Source: DASQHW01 sp038209365
GTDB lineage: Bacteria > Actinomycetota > Acidimicrobiia > IMCC26256 > PALSA-610
NCBI GenBank assembly: GCA_038209365.1
Contig: JBBQXS010000020.1
Span: forward strand, 1-64,000
Direction: 5' to 3'
Length of the DNA: 64,000 bases
Of this stretch, positions 1 through 7,007 are shown one piece after another (within the stretch, counting starts at the first letter, position 1; every line of letters begins with the position of its first letter). Made by a program: the position numbers and the translations under genes. The notes beneath the pieces were generated by a model. That model saw nothing but the letters and a program-made list of their open reading frames with translations, searched no databases and had not been told where the DNA came from.

Positions 1-2
1 TC

Positions 3-140
3 TGCACCCGCTGCGCCCTGTGCGTCGACCGCTGCCCCACCGGCGTCATCATCTTGGGCAAGGTCACCGACCAATGGCGCGACGGCGACCCCAACGTCCG
101 CACCAACCGACACGGCTACGCCTACGGCGTCCGCTTCTGA
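3..140 (+). CDS. 4Fe-4S ferredoxin-domain protein, C-terminal fragment
   Basis: Only the last 45 codons lie in the window; the gene enters from the left edge and ends at a TGA. The fragment opens with CTRCALCVDRCPTGVI, a full Cys-x2-Cys-x2-Cys-x3-Cys-Pro set, which is the ligand pattern of one [4Fe-4S] cluster in bacterial ferredoxin modules. The last 30 or so residues are polar and hold no further cysteine, so the cluster sits close to the C-terminus. Such tails often close flavoprotein oxidoreductases, but the body of this protein is not visible, so neither substrate nor partner can be named. Confidence 0.75.
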   Translation, partial: CTRCALCVDRCPTGVIILGKVTDQWRDGDPNVRTNRHGYAYGVRF

Positions 141-157
141 GGCCGAGAGCGCGGGAA

Positions 158-886
158 ATGACGGGAACGGTCGACATACGGCGCGCGGAGACACGGTTCC
201 ACACCGACATCTCCTGGCTCGACTCGTGGCACAGCTTCAGCTTCGGTGAGCACTACGACCAGCAGAACACCCATCACGGCCTCCTGCTGGTGAACAACGA
301 CGACGTCGTCGCGGCCGGCGGTGGCTTCGGCACACACCCGCACCGCGATATGGAGATCGTCACCTGGGTGCTCGACGGCGCGCTCACGCACCGCGACAGC
401 GAAGGAAACGAGGGGACGATCACCCGCGACGTCGCGCAGCGGATGAGCGCGGGCACGGGCATTCGTCACTCCGAGGTCAACGCGAGCAACGCAGAACCGG
501 TGCACCTGCTGCAGATGTGGGTGCCACCTGACACGAACGGGCTCGCTCCCGGGTACGAGCAGCTGGACGTCAGCGCCGACTTCAAGCCCGACGAGCTCTT
601 CGCGCTCGCTTCGGGTCGGGAGACGCACCCGGCGATCCACATCAACCAGCGTGACGCCACGTTGTGGGTCGCCCGCCTCTCGCCCGGCGTAGATGCGAAC
701 GTCCCGGACGCGCCCTTCGTGCATGTGTTCGTCGCGCGAGGTGGCATCGACCTCGAGGGCGCCGGCTCGCTGGTCGAGGGCGACGCGGCGCGGCTCACGG
801 CGGCCGGCACGTGCACGATCACCGCCGACGACCGTGGCGCCGAGGTCATCGTATGGGAGACGCACGCAGAGTTCGCGCCTCGCTGA
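158..886 (+). CDS. Pirin family protein (YhhW-like bicupin)
   Basis: A 242-residue protein with the pirin fold: two cupin barrels, the N-terminal one carrying a metal site. His60 and His62 (GTHPHRDME) with His104 and Glu106 (GIRHSE) form the His3-Glu set that binds iron or another divalent metal in YhhW and human pirin. YhhW-type proteins act as quercetin 2,3-dioxygenases in vitro; others serve as redox sensors, so the natural substrate is open. The start is the ATG at 158, 17 nt after the ferredoxin gene stop, preceded by a GCGGGAA-type ribosome site; a longer frame from upstream has no pirin homology. It converges on the glycosylase gene. Confidence 0.85.
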   Translation: MTGTVDIRRAETRFHTDISWLDSWHSFSFGEHYDQQNTHHGLLLVNNDDVVAAGGGFGTHPHRDMEIVTWVLDGALTHRDSEGNEGTITRDVAQRMSAGTGIRHSEVNASNAEPVHLLQMWVPPDTNGLAPGYEQLDVSADFKPDELFALASGRETHPAIHINQRDATLWVARLSPGVDANVPDAPFVHVFVARGGIDLEGAGSLVEGDAARLTAAGTCTITADDRGAEVIVWETHAEFAPR

Positions 887-895
887 TCGCGCCCG

Positions 896-1735
896 CTATT
901 TGACGAGCCGCGAAAGGCGTCGGTCCGCCAGCACCTTGCCGCCGGTCTGGCAACGCGGGCAGTAGACGACTTCGTGAGACTCATACGACACGCGCTTCAG
1001 ATCGTCGCCGCATACCGGGCACGGCACACCCGCCTTGCCGTGCACCGTGAAGTGCTCCCCCAGCTTGTTCTGCGAGAGCCCTCCTTCTCGCGAACGCTCC
1101 CGCTCGAGCCCTTCGGCGAGGACCTCGTGCAGCGCGTCGACCAGCCTGTCGCGCTCCTGCGGAGACAACGACTTCATCGACGCGTAGGGCGACAGCTTGG
1201 CGCGGTGCAACACGTCGTCCGCGTAGCCCCGACCGACACCGGCGACCGTGCGCTGGTCGCGCAAGATCGTGTGGATGCGGCGGCCGTCGTCCGACGCGCG
1301 CACCCACGCCGCGAACTCCGCGCTCGTCGCTTCCGGGCCGAGCCCCTCCAAAGGAGCGTTGTCACCGGGACCGAGCACCCACCAGCCGGCCTTGCGCTCG
1401 GTGCCGTGCTCGCGCAACAACACCGCACGATCGCCCGAGAAGCGCCAGCGCGCGACTGAACCCTTCGGCTTCGTCCGTTTCGGTGGTTCCTCGAAATCCA
1501 TGCGCCCCGCCTGCGAGAGGTGGAAGACGATCCGCAAGCCGTTGTCGAACCACATCGATACGTACTTCGCGCGCCGATCGACGCGCTCCAACGACGCACC
1601 GACGAGGGCGTCCGGCGATGGCTCGTAGGTCTTCAAGCCGCTGAACCCGAGCGGCTCGTACCCCTCGAACGTCGCGCCGCCGAGCCAAGCGAGGATCCGC
1701 TCGGCCAGCGCCTGCATTTGCGGTGCCTCCGGCAC
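896..1735 (-). CDS. Fpg/Nei-family DNA glycosylase/AP lyase
   Basis: A 279-residue base-excision repair enzyme of the formamidopyrimidine-DNA glycosylase fold. The N-terminus is Met-Pro-Glu, so the catalytic Pro (Schiff base) and Glu after Met removal are present. A helix-two-turn-helix region is recognisable (VGRGYADDVLHRA), and a C-terminal zinc finger uses Cys239, Cys242, Cys259 and Cys262. It resembles the actinobacterial branch whose damage preference is not settled. One oddity: the usual PELPE start reads PEAPQ, so the conserved glutamate at mature position 5 is glutamine. It lies 32 nt behind the frameshifted SnoaL-like gene on the same strand and may be its last operon member. Confidence 0.85.
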   Translation of the reverse strand: MPEAPQMQALAERILAWLGGATFEGYEPLGFSGLKTYEPSPDALVGASLERVDRRAKYVSMWFDNGLRIVFHLSQAGRMDFEEPPKRTKPKGSVARWRFSGDRAVLLREHGTERKAGWWVLGPGDNAPLEGLGPEATSAEFAAWVRASDDGRRIHTILRDQRTVAGVGRGYADDVLHRAKLSPYASMKSLSPQERDRLVDALHEVLAEGLERERSREGGLSQNKLGEHFTVHGKAGVPCPVCGDDLKRVSYESHEVVYCPRCQTGGKVLADRRLSRLVK

Positions 1736-1767
1736 GTCAGATGACCCTTCGCCTCAGGTGCGGAGCT

Positions 1768-2300
1768 TCAGACACCTCGGGAATCGTAGGACGCGGCGCC
1801 GCGGGTCCAGTCCGGCCCGTTGCCCCAGTTGAGGCGCGTGCGCTTCTTCGGGTGGCCGGGATCGAACTGCTTGCACGCGTCCGCGTACTGCCTCATGGTC
1901 CGCGTTCCCTCGGGCAGCGACCAGAAGTCCTCCTCGAGGGAGAACCGGCCCTCGCCCGCATACTGGAGCACCGTCATGCCGGGGAAGTCGATCGGCGGCG
2001 CGCCGGGTTCGGGGTTGTCGCGCCGGTTCTGCATGTAGACGACGGCGCGACCTCCGTCATCGATCATGTGCCATTCGAGGCCGTGTAGATCTCGCCGTAC
2101 TCCTCCATCGTCGGCTTGATCCACGCGCGCACGGCCTCGCGCCCGTCCTTCCCGCCGAGGACGTGCTCGATGTACGTGACGTCTTCGGTGAAGCACGCGT
2201 CGCACCATGCGTCCCAATCCTCGCGAACTGCGCCGAGGTGCCAGTAGTTGCGGAAGGCGGCTTCGACTTCGTCACGATCGAACATGCTGAAACTGATCAT
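1768..2300 (-). pseudogene. SnoaL/NTF2-like protein, broken by a one-base frameshift
   Basis: The ATG at 2300 overlaps the SDR stop as ATGA and begins MISFSMFDRDEVEAAFRNYW, the opening of an NTF2-fold SnoaL-like protein. This frame ends at a TGA at 2064 just after residues GEIYTA. The neighbouring frame carries on the same protein from LEWHMIDD through NRRDNPEP to the stop at 1768. The whole span is 533 nt, one short of a multiple of three, so a single missing base near 2075-2083 explains it. The rejoined product would have about 177 residues, normal for the family. It could be a real recent mutation or a sequencing error; both halves otherwise look undamaged. The fold hosts isomerases and cyclases, so no reaction is assigned. 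Confidence 0.75.
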
Positions 2301-3070
2301 ACGGCCGTGAGACCACCGTCGACTGCGAGCACCTGGCCGGTGATGTAGCTCGCGTCGTTGCTGAGCAAGAAGACGACGGGTGCCGCGACCTCCCACGCCG
2401 TCGCCTGGCGGCCGAGCGGCACCGGCGCACGTGCACGACTCGGGCGACCCGCGGTCGCCCGACGGCCGAGTGGCGTGTCGATGAGGCCCGGCGCCACGAC
2501 GTTGGCGCGAATACCTCGTCGCGCACCTTCGAGCGCGACGTGGCGGCACAGTCCCCCGAGCGCAGCTTTGGACGAGTCGTACGCGGGGATACGCGTGCCG
2601 GCCACGATTCCGGCGATCGACGAGATGAGCACGATCGCGCTGCTGTCCGCGAGCAGGGGGAGCGCGGCTCGGCATACAAGGAAGTGGCTGCGCACGTTGA
2701 CCGCATGCACCGCGTCCCAGTCGTCGACGCTGGTCTGCTCCAGCCCGCGACCGAGCCCGATGCCGACGTTGCACACCACACCGTCGAGGCCGCCGAGCGC
2801 GTCCTGCGACTCGGCGACGATACGCGCACACGCGTCGGCGTCGGTCACGTCGCCGACGATGACGCGTGCATCGCCACCGGATTCTCCGATGAGGCGAGCC
2901 GTCTCGCGCGCCGAGTCTTCGTCGCGATCCGCGCACGCGACCATCGCGCCTTCCCGTGCGGAGAGGACCGAGATTGCACGCCCATTCCCGGTGGGAGCAT
3001 CTGGATCGTCCGACGAACGCGTCCCGGCACCGACGACGAGAACACGCCGACCCTGTAGTCGTTCCGCCAT
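2297..3070 (-). CDS. SDR-family NAD(P)-dependent oxidoreductase
   Basis: A 257-residue classical short-chain dehydrogenase. The catalytic YDSSK motif follows the serine region VLISSIAG, and the C-terminal VDGGLTAV is typical of the FabG-like group. The cofactor loop is unusual: VVGAGTRSS is followed by an insertion of about 11 residues before PTGNGRAI, in place of the compact TGxxxGxG. I chose the ATG at 3070 (MAERLQGRR); the frame extends upstream to 3148 but those residues are low in family resemblance. It is followed through an ATGA overlap by the SnoaL-like gene, an arrangement common in steroid or aromatic catabolic operons, but no substrate is visible. Confidence 0.85.
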   Translation of the reverse strand: MAERLQGRRVLVVGAGTRSSDDPDAPTGNGRAISVLSAREGAMVACADRDEDSARETARLIGESGGDARVIVGDVTDADACARIVAESQDALGGLDGVVCNVGIGLGRGLEQTSVDDWDAVHAVNVRSHFLVCRAALPLLADSSAIVLISSIAGIVAGTRIPAYDSSKAALGGLCRHVALEGARRGIRANVVAPGLIDTPLGRRATAGRPSRARAPVPLGRQATAWEVAAPVVFLLSNDASYITGQVLAVDGGLTAV

Positions 3071-3144
3071 GCGCGGAGTGTACGTGGGAGCGCGATGGTG
3101 CATCGACTGTCTGCCGGGTCGCGGCGACTCGCGCAGACGCGGTT

Positions 3145-4734
3145 TCACTTCCTGCGCTTTTCCTCCAGGCGCTTCCGGACGATGTCCCGGCGTTCCTGCA
3201 CGTCGCGATACGTCAGCTTGTCGATGTCGGGCACCCCCATCGCCGCTTTGATCGCGTCCATGTCGAACTGATTCGCGACCGACGCGTCGAGGCCGAGCTC
3301 GGCCGCCAGGCGTGCTCCGTGGCGATACGCGATCTCGGTGTGCACGTTCTGAATCTCGGCGAGTATGTCGAGGTCGGGTGCGAGGCGACCGATCGCGCCG
3401 TCGAGGAACATCATGTTCTTCACGAAGAGCATCAGCTCTTTCGGTGCGCGCGCCCCGTACGCCAGGAGCTTCTTGGTGAGGTCCTGCAGCTCGTGCACCA
3501 GCTCGTCGGCGGACAACGTGGTCGGATCGATCGTGCGGTCGAGCCCGAGGTCGCGAAATACTGCGTGCAGGTCGGTGTCGCGAGGGAACGCGCCGAGGTC
3601 GCGCAACGCGCCGAGCTGCGCCATCGTGTCACCACTGGTCGCGCCCACGAGCAGCATCAAGAACGCAAGCCGCTTCGTCTCGTCGAGCCGGCCGGTGATG
3701 CCGAAGTCCATCAACACGGTCCGCCCATCCGGTTGGACCATCAGGTTGCCGCCGTGCAGATCACCGTGGAAGACGCCATAGAGCATCGCGCCCTCCATGA
3801 AGGAAACGAGGCCGGCGTGCAGCACCGCCACCGTGTCGACTCCGGCCGCGTGCATCGATGCGGCGTCGTCCCACGGGATGCCGTCGAGACGTTCCATGAC
3901 GAGCACCCGGCGAGTCACGAGCTCGGGATGCGGCCGCGGCACGATCGTTGCTCGCTGCTCCGTCTCCGCGAGGACACGTGCGATGTCGAGCATGTTCTGG
4001 GCTTCGAGCCGAAAGTCGAGCTCTTCGACGATCGTTTCCGCGAACAACTCGATGAGCGCCGGCGGATTGGCGAGCGCCGAGACCGGGATGCGGCCCACGA
4101 GGTGTGGCGCGAGCCAGGACATCGCCTCGATGTCCTCCCGCACGAGCCGCGCGATCTGCGGACGCTGCACCTTGACGACTACGTCTTCTCCGGTGCGCAG
4201 GCGCGCGGCATGCACCTGCGCGATCGATGCGGCAGCAATCGGACGCCGTTCGAACGATACGAAGGCGTCGTCGAGCGAACGTCCGAGGTCGAGCTCGACG
4301 ACCCGCCGCACGGCGCCGAACGGTTCGGGCGGCACGCGGTCGCGCAAGAGCTTGAACTCCGCGACCAGCTCTTCGGGAAACAAACCTTCGCCGCCGCTGA
4401 TGATCTGGCCGAGCTTGATGTAGGTGGGCCCGAGGTGTCCGAACGCGACGCGGAGCCGGCGCGACAGGTCACGACGTGAGTGCGGGGGACCGCGCCTGCG
4501 CGCCCCGACCGCCCACAGCGTCAGCGCGCTCCCGACTCGCCCGACGACCTGCGCCAGACGGCCGAGCGGGGGCAGGTGTCCGGTTTCCATCCATCGCGGA
4601 AACTGCTCACGAGCCTGCTCGCGCAATCGCTCGACGTCCCGGCGCCAAGGCATCGCGTCCGGGTCGACGATCCACGGCCCGTGATCGGTGAACGAGCCGA
4701 TCGCGAGGTCAGGCGATCGGCCGTCCACAATCAT
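3145..4734 (-). CDS. ABC1/UbiB-family atypical protein kinase-like protein
   Basis: A 529-residue member of the ADCK/UbiB family. Signature elements appear in order: KLGQ at 107-110, the alanine-rich loop AAAS at 167-170 that replaces the glycine loop of ordinary kinases, Lys188 in VVVKVQ, the catalytic-loop form HGDLHGGN at 323-330, and the metal-binding DFG at 343-345. In proteobacteria UbiB supports ubiquinone synthesis; actinobacteria use menaquinone, so its role here is unclear and is probably linked to lipid or quinone handling. There is no C-terminal membrane pair of the UbiB type. It lies 21 nt after the Rpf-like gene and 74 nt before the SDR gene. Confidence 0.85.
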   Translation of the reverse strand: MIVDGRSPDLAIGSFTDHGPWIVDPDAMPWRRDVERLREQAREQFPRWMETGHLPPLGRLAQVVGRVGSALTLWAVGARRRGPPHSRRDLSRRLRVAFGHLGPTYIKLGQIISGGEGLFPEELVAEFKLLRDRVPPEPFGAVRRVVELDLGRSLDDAFVSFERRPIAAASIAQVHAARLRTGEDVVVKVQRPQIARLVREDIEAMSWLAPHLVGRIPVSALANPPALIELFAETIVEELDFRLEAQNMLDIARVLAETEQRATIVPRPHPELVTRRVLVMERLDGIPWDDAASMHAAGVDTVAVLHAGLVSFMEGAMLYGVFHGDLHGGNLMVQPDGRTVLMDFGITGRLDETKRLAFLMLLVGATSGDTMAQLGALRDLGAFPRDTDLHAVFRDLGLDRTIDPTTLSADELVHELQDLTKKLLAYGARAPKELMLFVKNMMFLDGAIGRLAPDLDILAEIQNVHTEIAYRHGARLAAELGLDASVANQFDMDAIKAAMGVPDIDKLTYRDVQERRDIVRKRLEEKRRK

Positions 4735-4755
4735 GGGTCAGACGATAGGGCCCGC

Positions 4756-5994
4756 CTACGGCAGGCCCGCGCAGCGCCCGCCCCACGGCGCCGCGCCCTG
4801 CGCGTGGTACAGGTTCAGTGCAAGCTGATCCTGGTCCGCCGGCGCAACCGTCGCCGGATCCCGGCCGACGAGGTCGAGGCGGCGCGACTGTCTTGCGACG
4901 CTGTCCCACGTCGACCGCAGGAACTGGTACGCCCCGTAATAGAGGCCGTCGGGGCTCCGCGCCGCGTAGCCGCCGGCCGAGTCCGACTCGTGCGCGCGCG
5001 TGCATGCGAGGAACGGGCTGGTCGACGGGTTGGGTGGGGGCGGTGCGGGCGGCACGTATCCACGGGCGAGCCATGCGCCGCCGGCGGGGCGCGCCGCAAT
5101 GCCGACGACCGGGTGCTCGTTCACACCGGCATCGGGCGGCGCGGGAGTCGAGGATGCGCCGCCGAAGCCGACGATGCTGCCGTCGACGCGCGCCACCTGA
5201 TAGCCGCGTCCACTCGGCCGAGCCGCGATGGCGGCCGCGACCTGGCCGTCCTGCGGCGCGCCCGAGAAGTGTGCGTCGCCGAACGCGAAGACACCGCCGT
5301 CGGCCTCGAGCAGGTAGTAGCCACGGCCGGACTTCGTCCCGGCGATGCCCACGAACGGCGTCGGGTAGGGCCTGCCTGCGGCCGAGCCGAGATATTCGGC
5401 GTCGCCAAAGGCGAAGACGCCGCCGTCACCGCCGAGGAGCCAGTATCCGCGCCCCGTGGGTGTGGCGGCGATCGCGACGATCGGCGCAGTCAGTGGCGCG
5501 CCGAAGGCTTGATATCCGCCGAGCGAGCCGTAGAAGTCGCGACTGCCGAACGTGAACACGCCCCCGTCGGCGGCAGCGAGCCAGTACCCGTTACCACCCG
5601 GCGGTGACGCGATGGCCACCACCGGTCCGGCGAGCGGGAGTCCGTGGGCAGAGCCGTAGAAATGCGCGTCACCTTCCGCGAACACGCCGCCATCGGCGGC
5701 CGCGATCCAGTAGCCGCGGTTCGATGCCGCGGCGACGTCGACCAACCCTGCGTCGAGCACGAGTCCGGGGTCCGGACCGAGCGCGGGCGCGTCACCGACC
5801 GCGCGGACGCTGTTCGCGGCCACGTCCGCCGCCGAAGAGGAATCCGCATGCTTCAGTGCGACGACTGCGCCGACGGCGAGCACCACGGCGAGCACTGCGA
5901 TCGAACGCCGCGTTGCGGGGGGCGTTCTCCGCGGCGCAGAGCCGTCGTCGAGCGCGAGGGAGACATCCGCGTGCTCGTGTTGCCTCCTGGCCAT
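4756..5994 (-). CDS. Secreted/anchored protein with repeat domain and C-terminal Rpf-like transglycosylase domain
   Basis: A 412-residue protein. The ATG at 5994 has a strong GAGGAGG ribosome site six bases upstream, which beats a GTG at 6054. Residues 29-47 form one hydrophobic segment (signal anchor). Residues of about 90-300 hold at least five repeats built on GYW or GYY followed by DGGVFAFGDA and a phenylalanine or tyrosine plus GS, probably beta blades. The last 84 residues match resuscitation-promoting factor domains: Cys332, the catalytic-type Glu337 in AHES, GLYYGAYQF, STWDSVARQ and a final paired cysteine near 408. Rpf proteins cut peptidoglycan to let cells grow out of dormancy. The repeats may bind wall or polysaccharide. 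Confidence 0.85.
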   Translation of the reverse strand: MARRQHEHADVSLALDDGSAPRRTPPATRRSIAVLAVVLAVGAVVALKHADSSSAADVAANSVRAVGDAPALGPDPGLVLDAGLVDVAAASNRGYWIAAADGGVFAEGDAHFYGSAHGLPLAGPVVAIASPPGGNGYWLAAADGGVFTFGSRDFYGSLGGYQAFGAPLTAPIVAIAATPTGRGYWLLGGDGGVFAFGDAEYLGSAAGRPYPTPFVGIAGTKSGRGYYLLEADGGVFAFGDAHFSGAPQDGQVAAAIAARPSGRGYQVARVDGSIVGFGGASSTPAPPDAGVNEHPVVGIAARPAGGAWLARGYVPPAPPPPNPSTSPFLACTRAHESDSAGGYAARSPDGLYYGAYQFLRSTWDSVARQSRRLDLVGRDPATVAPADQDQLALNLYHAQGAAPWGGRCAGLP

Positions 5995-6318
5995 TCGTTG
6001 CCTCCTCGTGAGCGCGAGCCGAACCGGGCGGGAGGGCTCGGAGACGGCGGCCACCGGCAGGTCCGGGGGCGGCAGGCGGGACCGTAGGAGGACGACCCGT
6101 CTGGCCCCGAACCCGAAACCGCCGCCATTGGGGGCTCGTGGCCAGAAGGGACTAGTGCGCGCTCTGGGTGGGGTTACCCGTCAGTCAGCCGATTCGGCAG
6201 ACCAACCGTCCGGGCACTAGTCACGCTGGGTCATTTTCGATCGGACGTCTCGTCCGCCGGCCCAATTCGGGACGCGTCTTGACACCAACCACAGCGGACA
6301 CATGCCGGTGGATACCCG
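5995..6318. other. 324-nt intergenic leader region of the Rpf-like gene, no coding gene seen
   Basis: The stretch between the Rpf-like gene and the small membrane protein gene has no convincing reading frame. It carries two inverted repeats described separately and is rich in G and C runs. A TTGACA occurs at 6279-6284 on the plus strand but lacks a -10 at a usable distance. Confidence 0.6.
6100..6222 (-). promoter_or_regulatory. Candidate structured 5' leader of the Rpf-like gene
   Basis: Read on the minus strand, a perfect 9-bp stem (arms GACTAGTGC and GCACTAGTC, at 6214-6222 and 6150-6158) closes a 55-nt region that can form two smaller hairpins, GCCG-AAT-CGGC and GGG-TAA-CCC. A second stem, TCTGGCC/GGCCAGA (6140-6146 with 6100-6106), follows directly. 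Rpf genes of actinobacteria are often controlled by c-di-AMP (ydaO-type) riboswitches. I cannot match that consensus with confidence beyond the GGGTAACCC box, so this is a structure call, not a riboswitch call. Confidence 0.35.
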
Positions 6319-6648
6319 GTGTGGGTCCGCGGCGCCGCCGTCGCGAGCGTCGACAATGCGCGCGTGGCGATTGTGCAGCGCGGGGAATCGACAGTCGGCC
6401 CCGTCGCCGTCGACGGTCGCACGATCACGCTCGTCGCGCGCACGCGCGCGGTTCATCTCGGCCGCCGAGGATCCGGCGCACTCGGCCTGCGCGCCCGACC
6501 AACCCACATCGAGATCCTCGACGCGGACGGTCGTCGTCAGGTCGTGCAGATACGCGACATCGAAAGTGGAGCGATCATCGCGATCGCGCTCGCAAGCGTG
6601 GGGTACGTGCTCGGTGTGCGCGCGCTCCGGAGGAGGGAATCGGCATGA
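6319..6648 (+). CDS. Small membrane protein, unknown function
   Basis: A 109-residue protein of no family I recognise. The first ~70 residues are soluble and rich in Val, Arg and Asp; residues of about 83-101 (SGAIIAIALASVGYVLGVR) form one membrane segment, followed by a short arginine-rich tail, as expected for a tail-anchored protein. It shares an ATGA overlap with the YtfJ-like gene, whose ribosome site GGAGGAGGG lies inside its last codons, so the two are translated together and probably act together. The GTG at 6319 is one of several possible starts; the GTG at 6364 would remove 15 residues. Confidence 0.55.
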   Translation: MWVRGAAVASVDNARVAIVQRGESTVGPVAVDGRTITLVARTRAVHLGRRGSGALGLRARPTHIEILDADGRRQVVQIRDIESGAIIAIALASVGYVLGVRALRRRESA

Positions 6649-7007
6649 GCGAAGAAGTGCGGACGACTGCAACCGAGCAGGGCGAAGAGATTCACGAGAG
6701 AGTCGCGGCGGGCCTCGACAAGCTCTTGAACGTGTCCGCCGATCGCGTGTTCCGCGAGCCGGTACGGGTCGGTGACACCGTCGTGATTCCGGCCGCCGCA
6801 ATCATGTTCGGCGGCGGCTTCGGCTTCGGCGGCGACCACGAGAACAACGGCGGAGGCGGTGGCGGCGGCTGGAACGACGGCCGGCCCGTGGCGGTCATCG
6901 AAGCGGGACCGGCCGGCGTGCGGGTGCGGCCGATCGTGGACCTGACCCGGATCGGCCTGACCATCGTCGCGGCCGCGCTCACGGTGTGGCGCGCAACGCG
7001 TCGCTGA
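6645..7007 (+). CDS. YtfJ/GerW-like protein
   Basis: A 120-residue protein with the YtfJ (sporulation protein) domain. VSADRVFREPVRVGDTVVIP, then the glycine-rich FGGGFGFGGD, match the core where the family reads GEPI...DTVIIPVS...GFGFG. Residues of about 99-117 are a hydrophobic tail (LTRIGLTIVAAALTVW), so it may be membrane-attached. In Bacillus the family includes GerW, needed for germination, but the domain is widespread in non-sporulating actinobacteria with no known role. It is coupled by ATGA overlap to the small membrane protein and overlaps the tail of the M20 peptidase gene by 29 nt on the other strand. Confidence 0.75.
   Translation: MSEEVRTTATEQGEEIHERVAAGLDKLLNVSADRVFREPVRVGDTVVIPAAAIMFGGGFGFGGDHENNGGGGGGGWNDGRPVAVIEAGPAGVRVRPIVDLTRIGLTIVAAALTVWRATRR

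Noticed and set aside
122..865. 247-residue frame on the minus strand opposite the pirin gene
   Set aside because: Arg/Val-rich mirror of the pirin codons with no family features; a typical high-GC shadow.
2956..4479. 507-residue plus-strand frame opposite the UbiB gene
   Set aside because: It mirrors the UbiB gene, which has all kinase motifs; the frame itself has biased His/Arg/Val composition only.
6279..6284. TTGACA as promoter of the small membrane protein gene
   Set aside because: No -10 within 15-20 nt; the nearest GATACC is 26 nt away.
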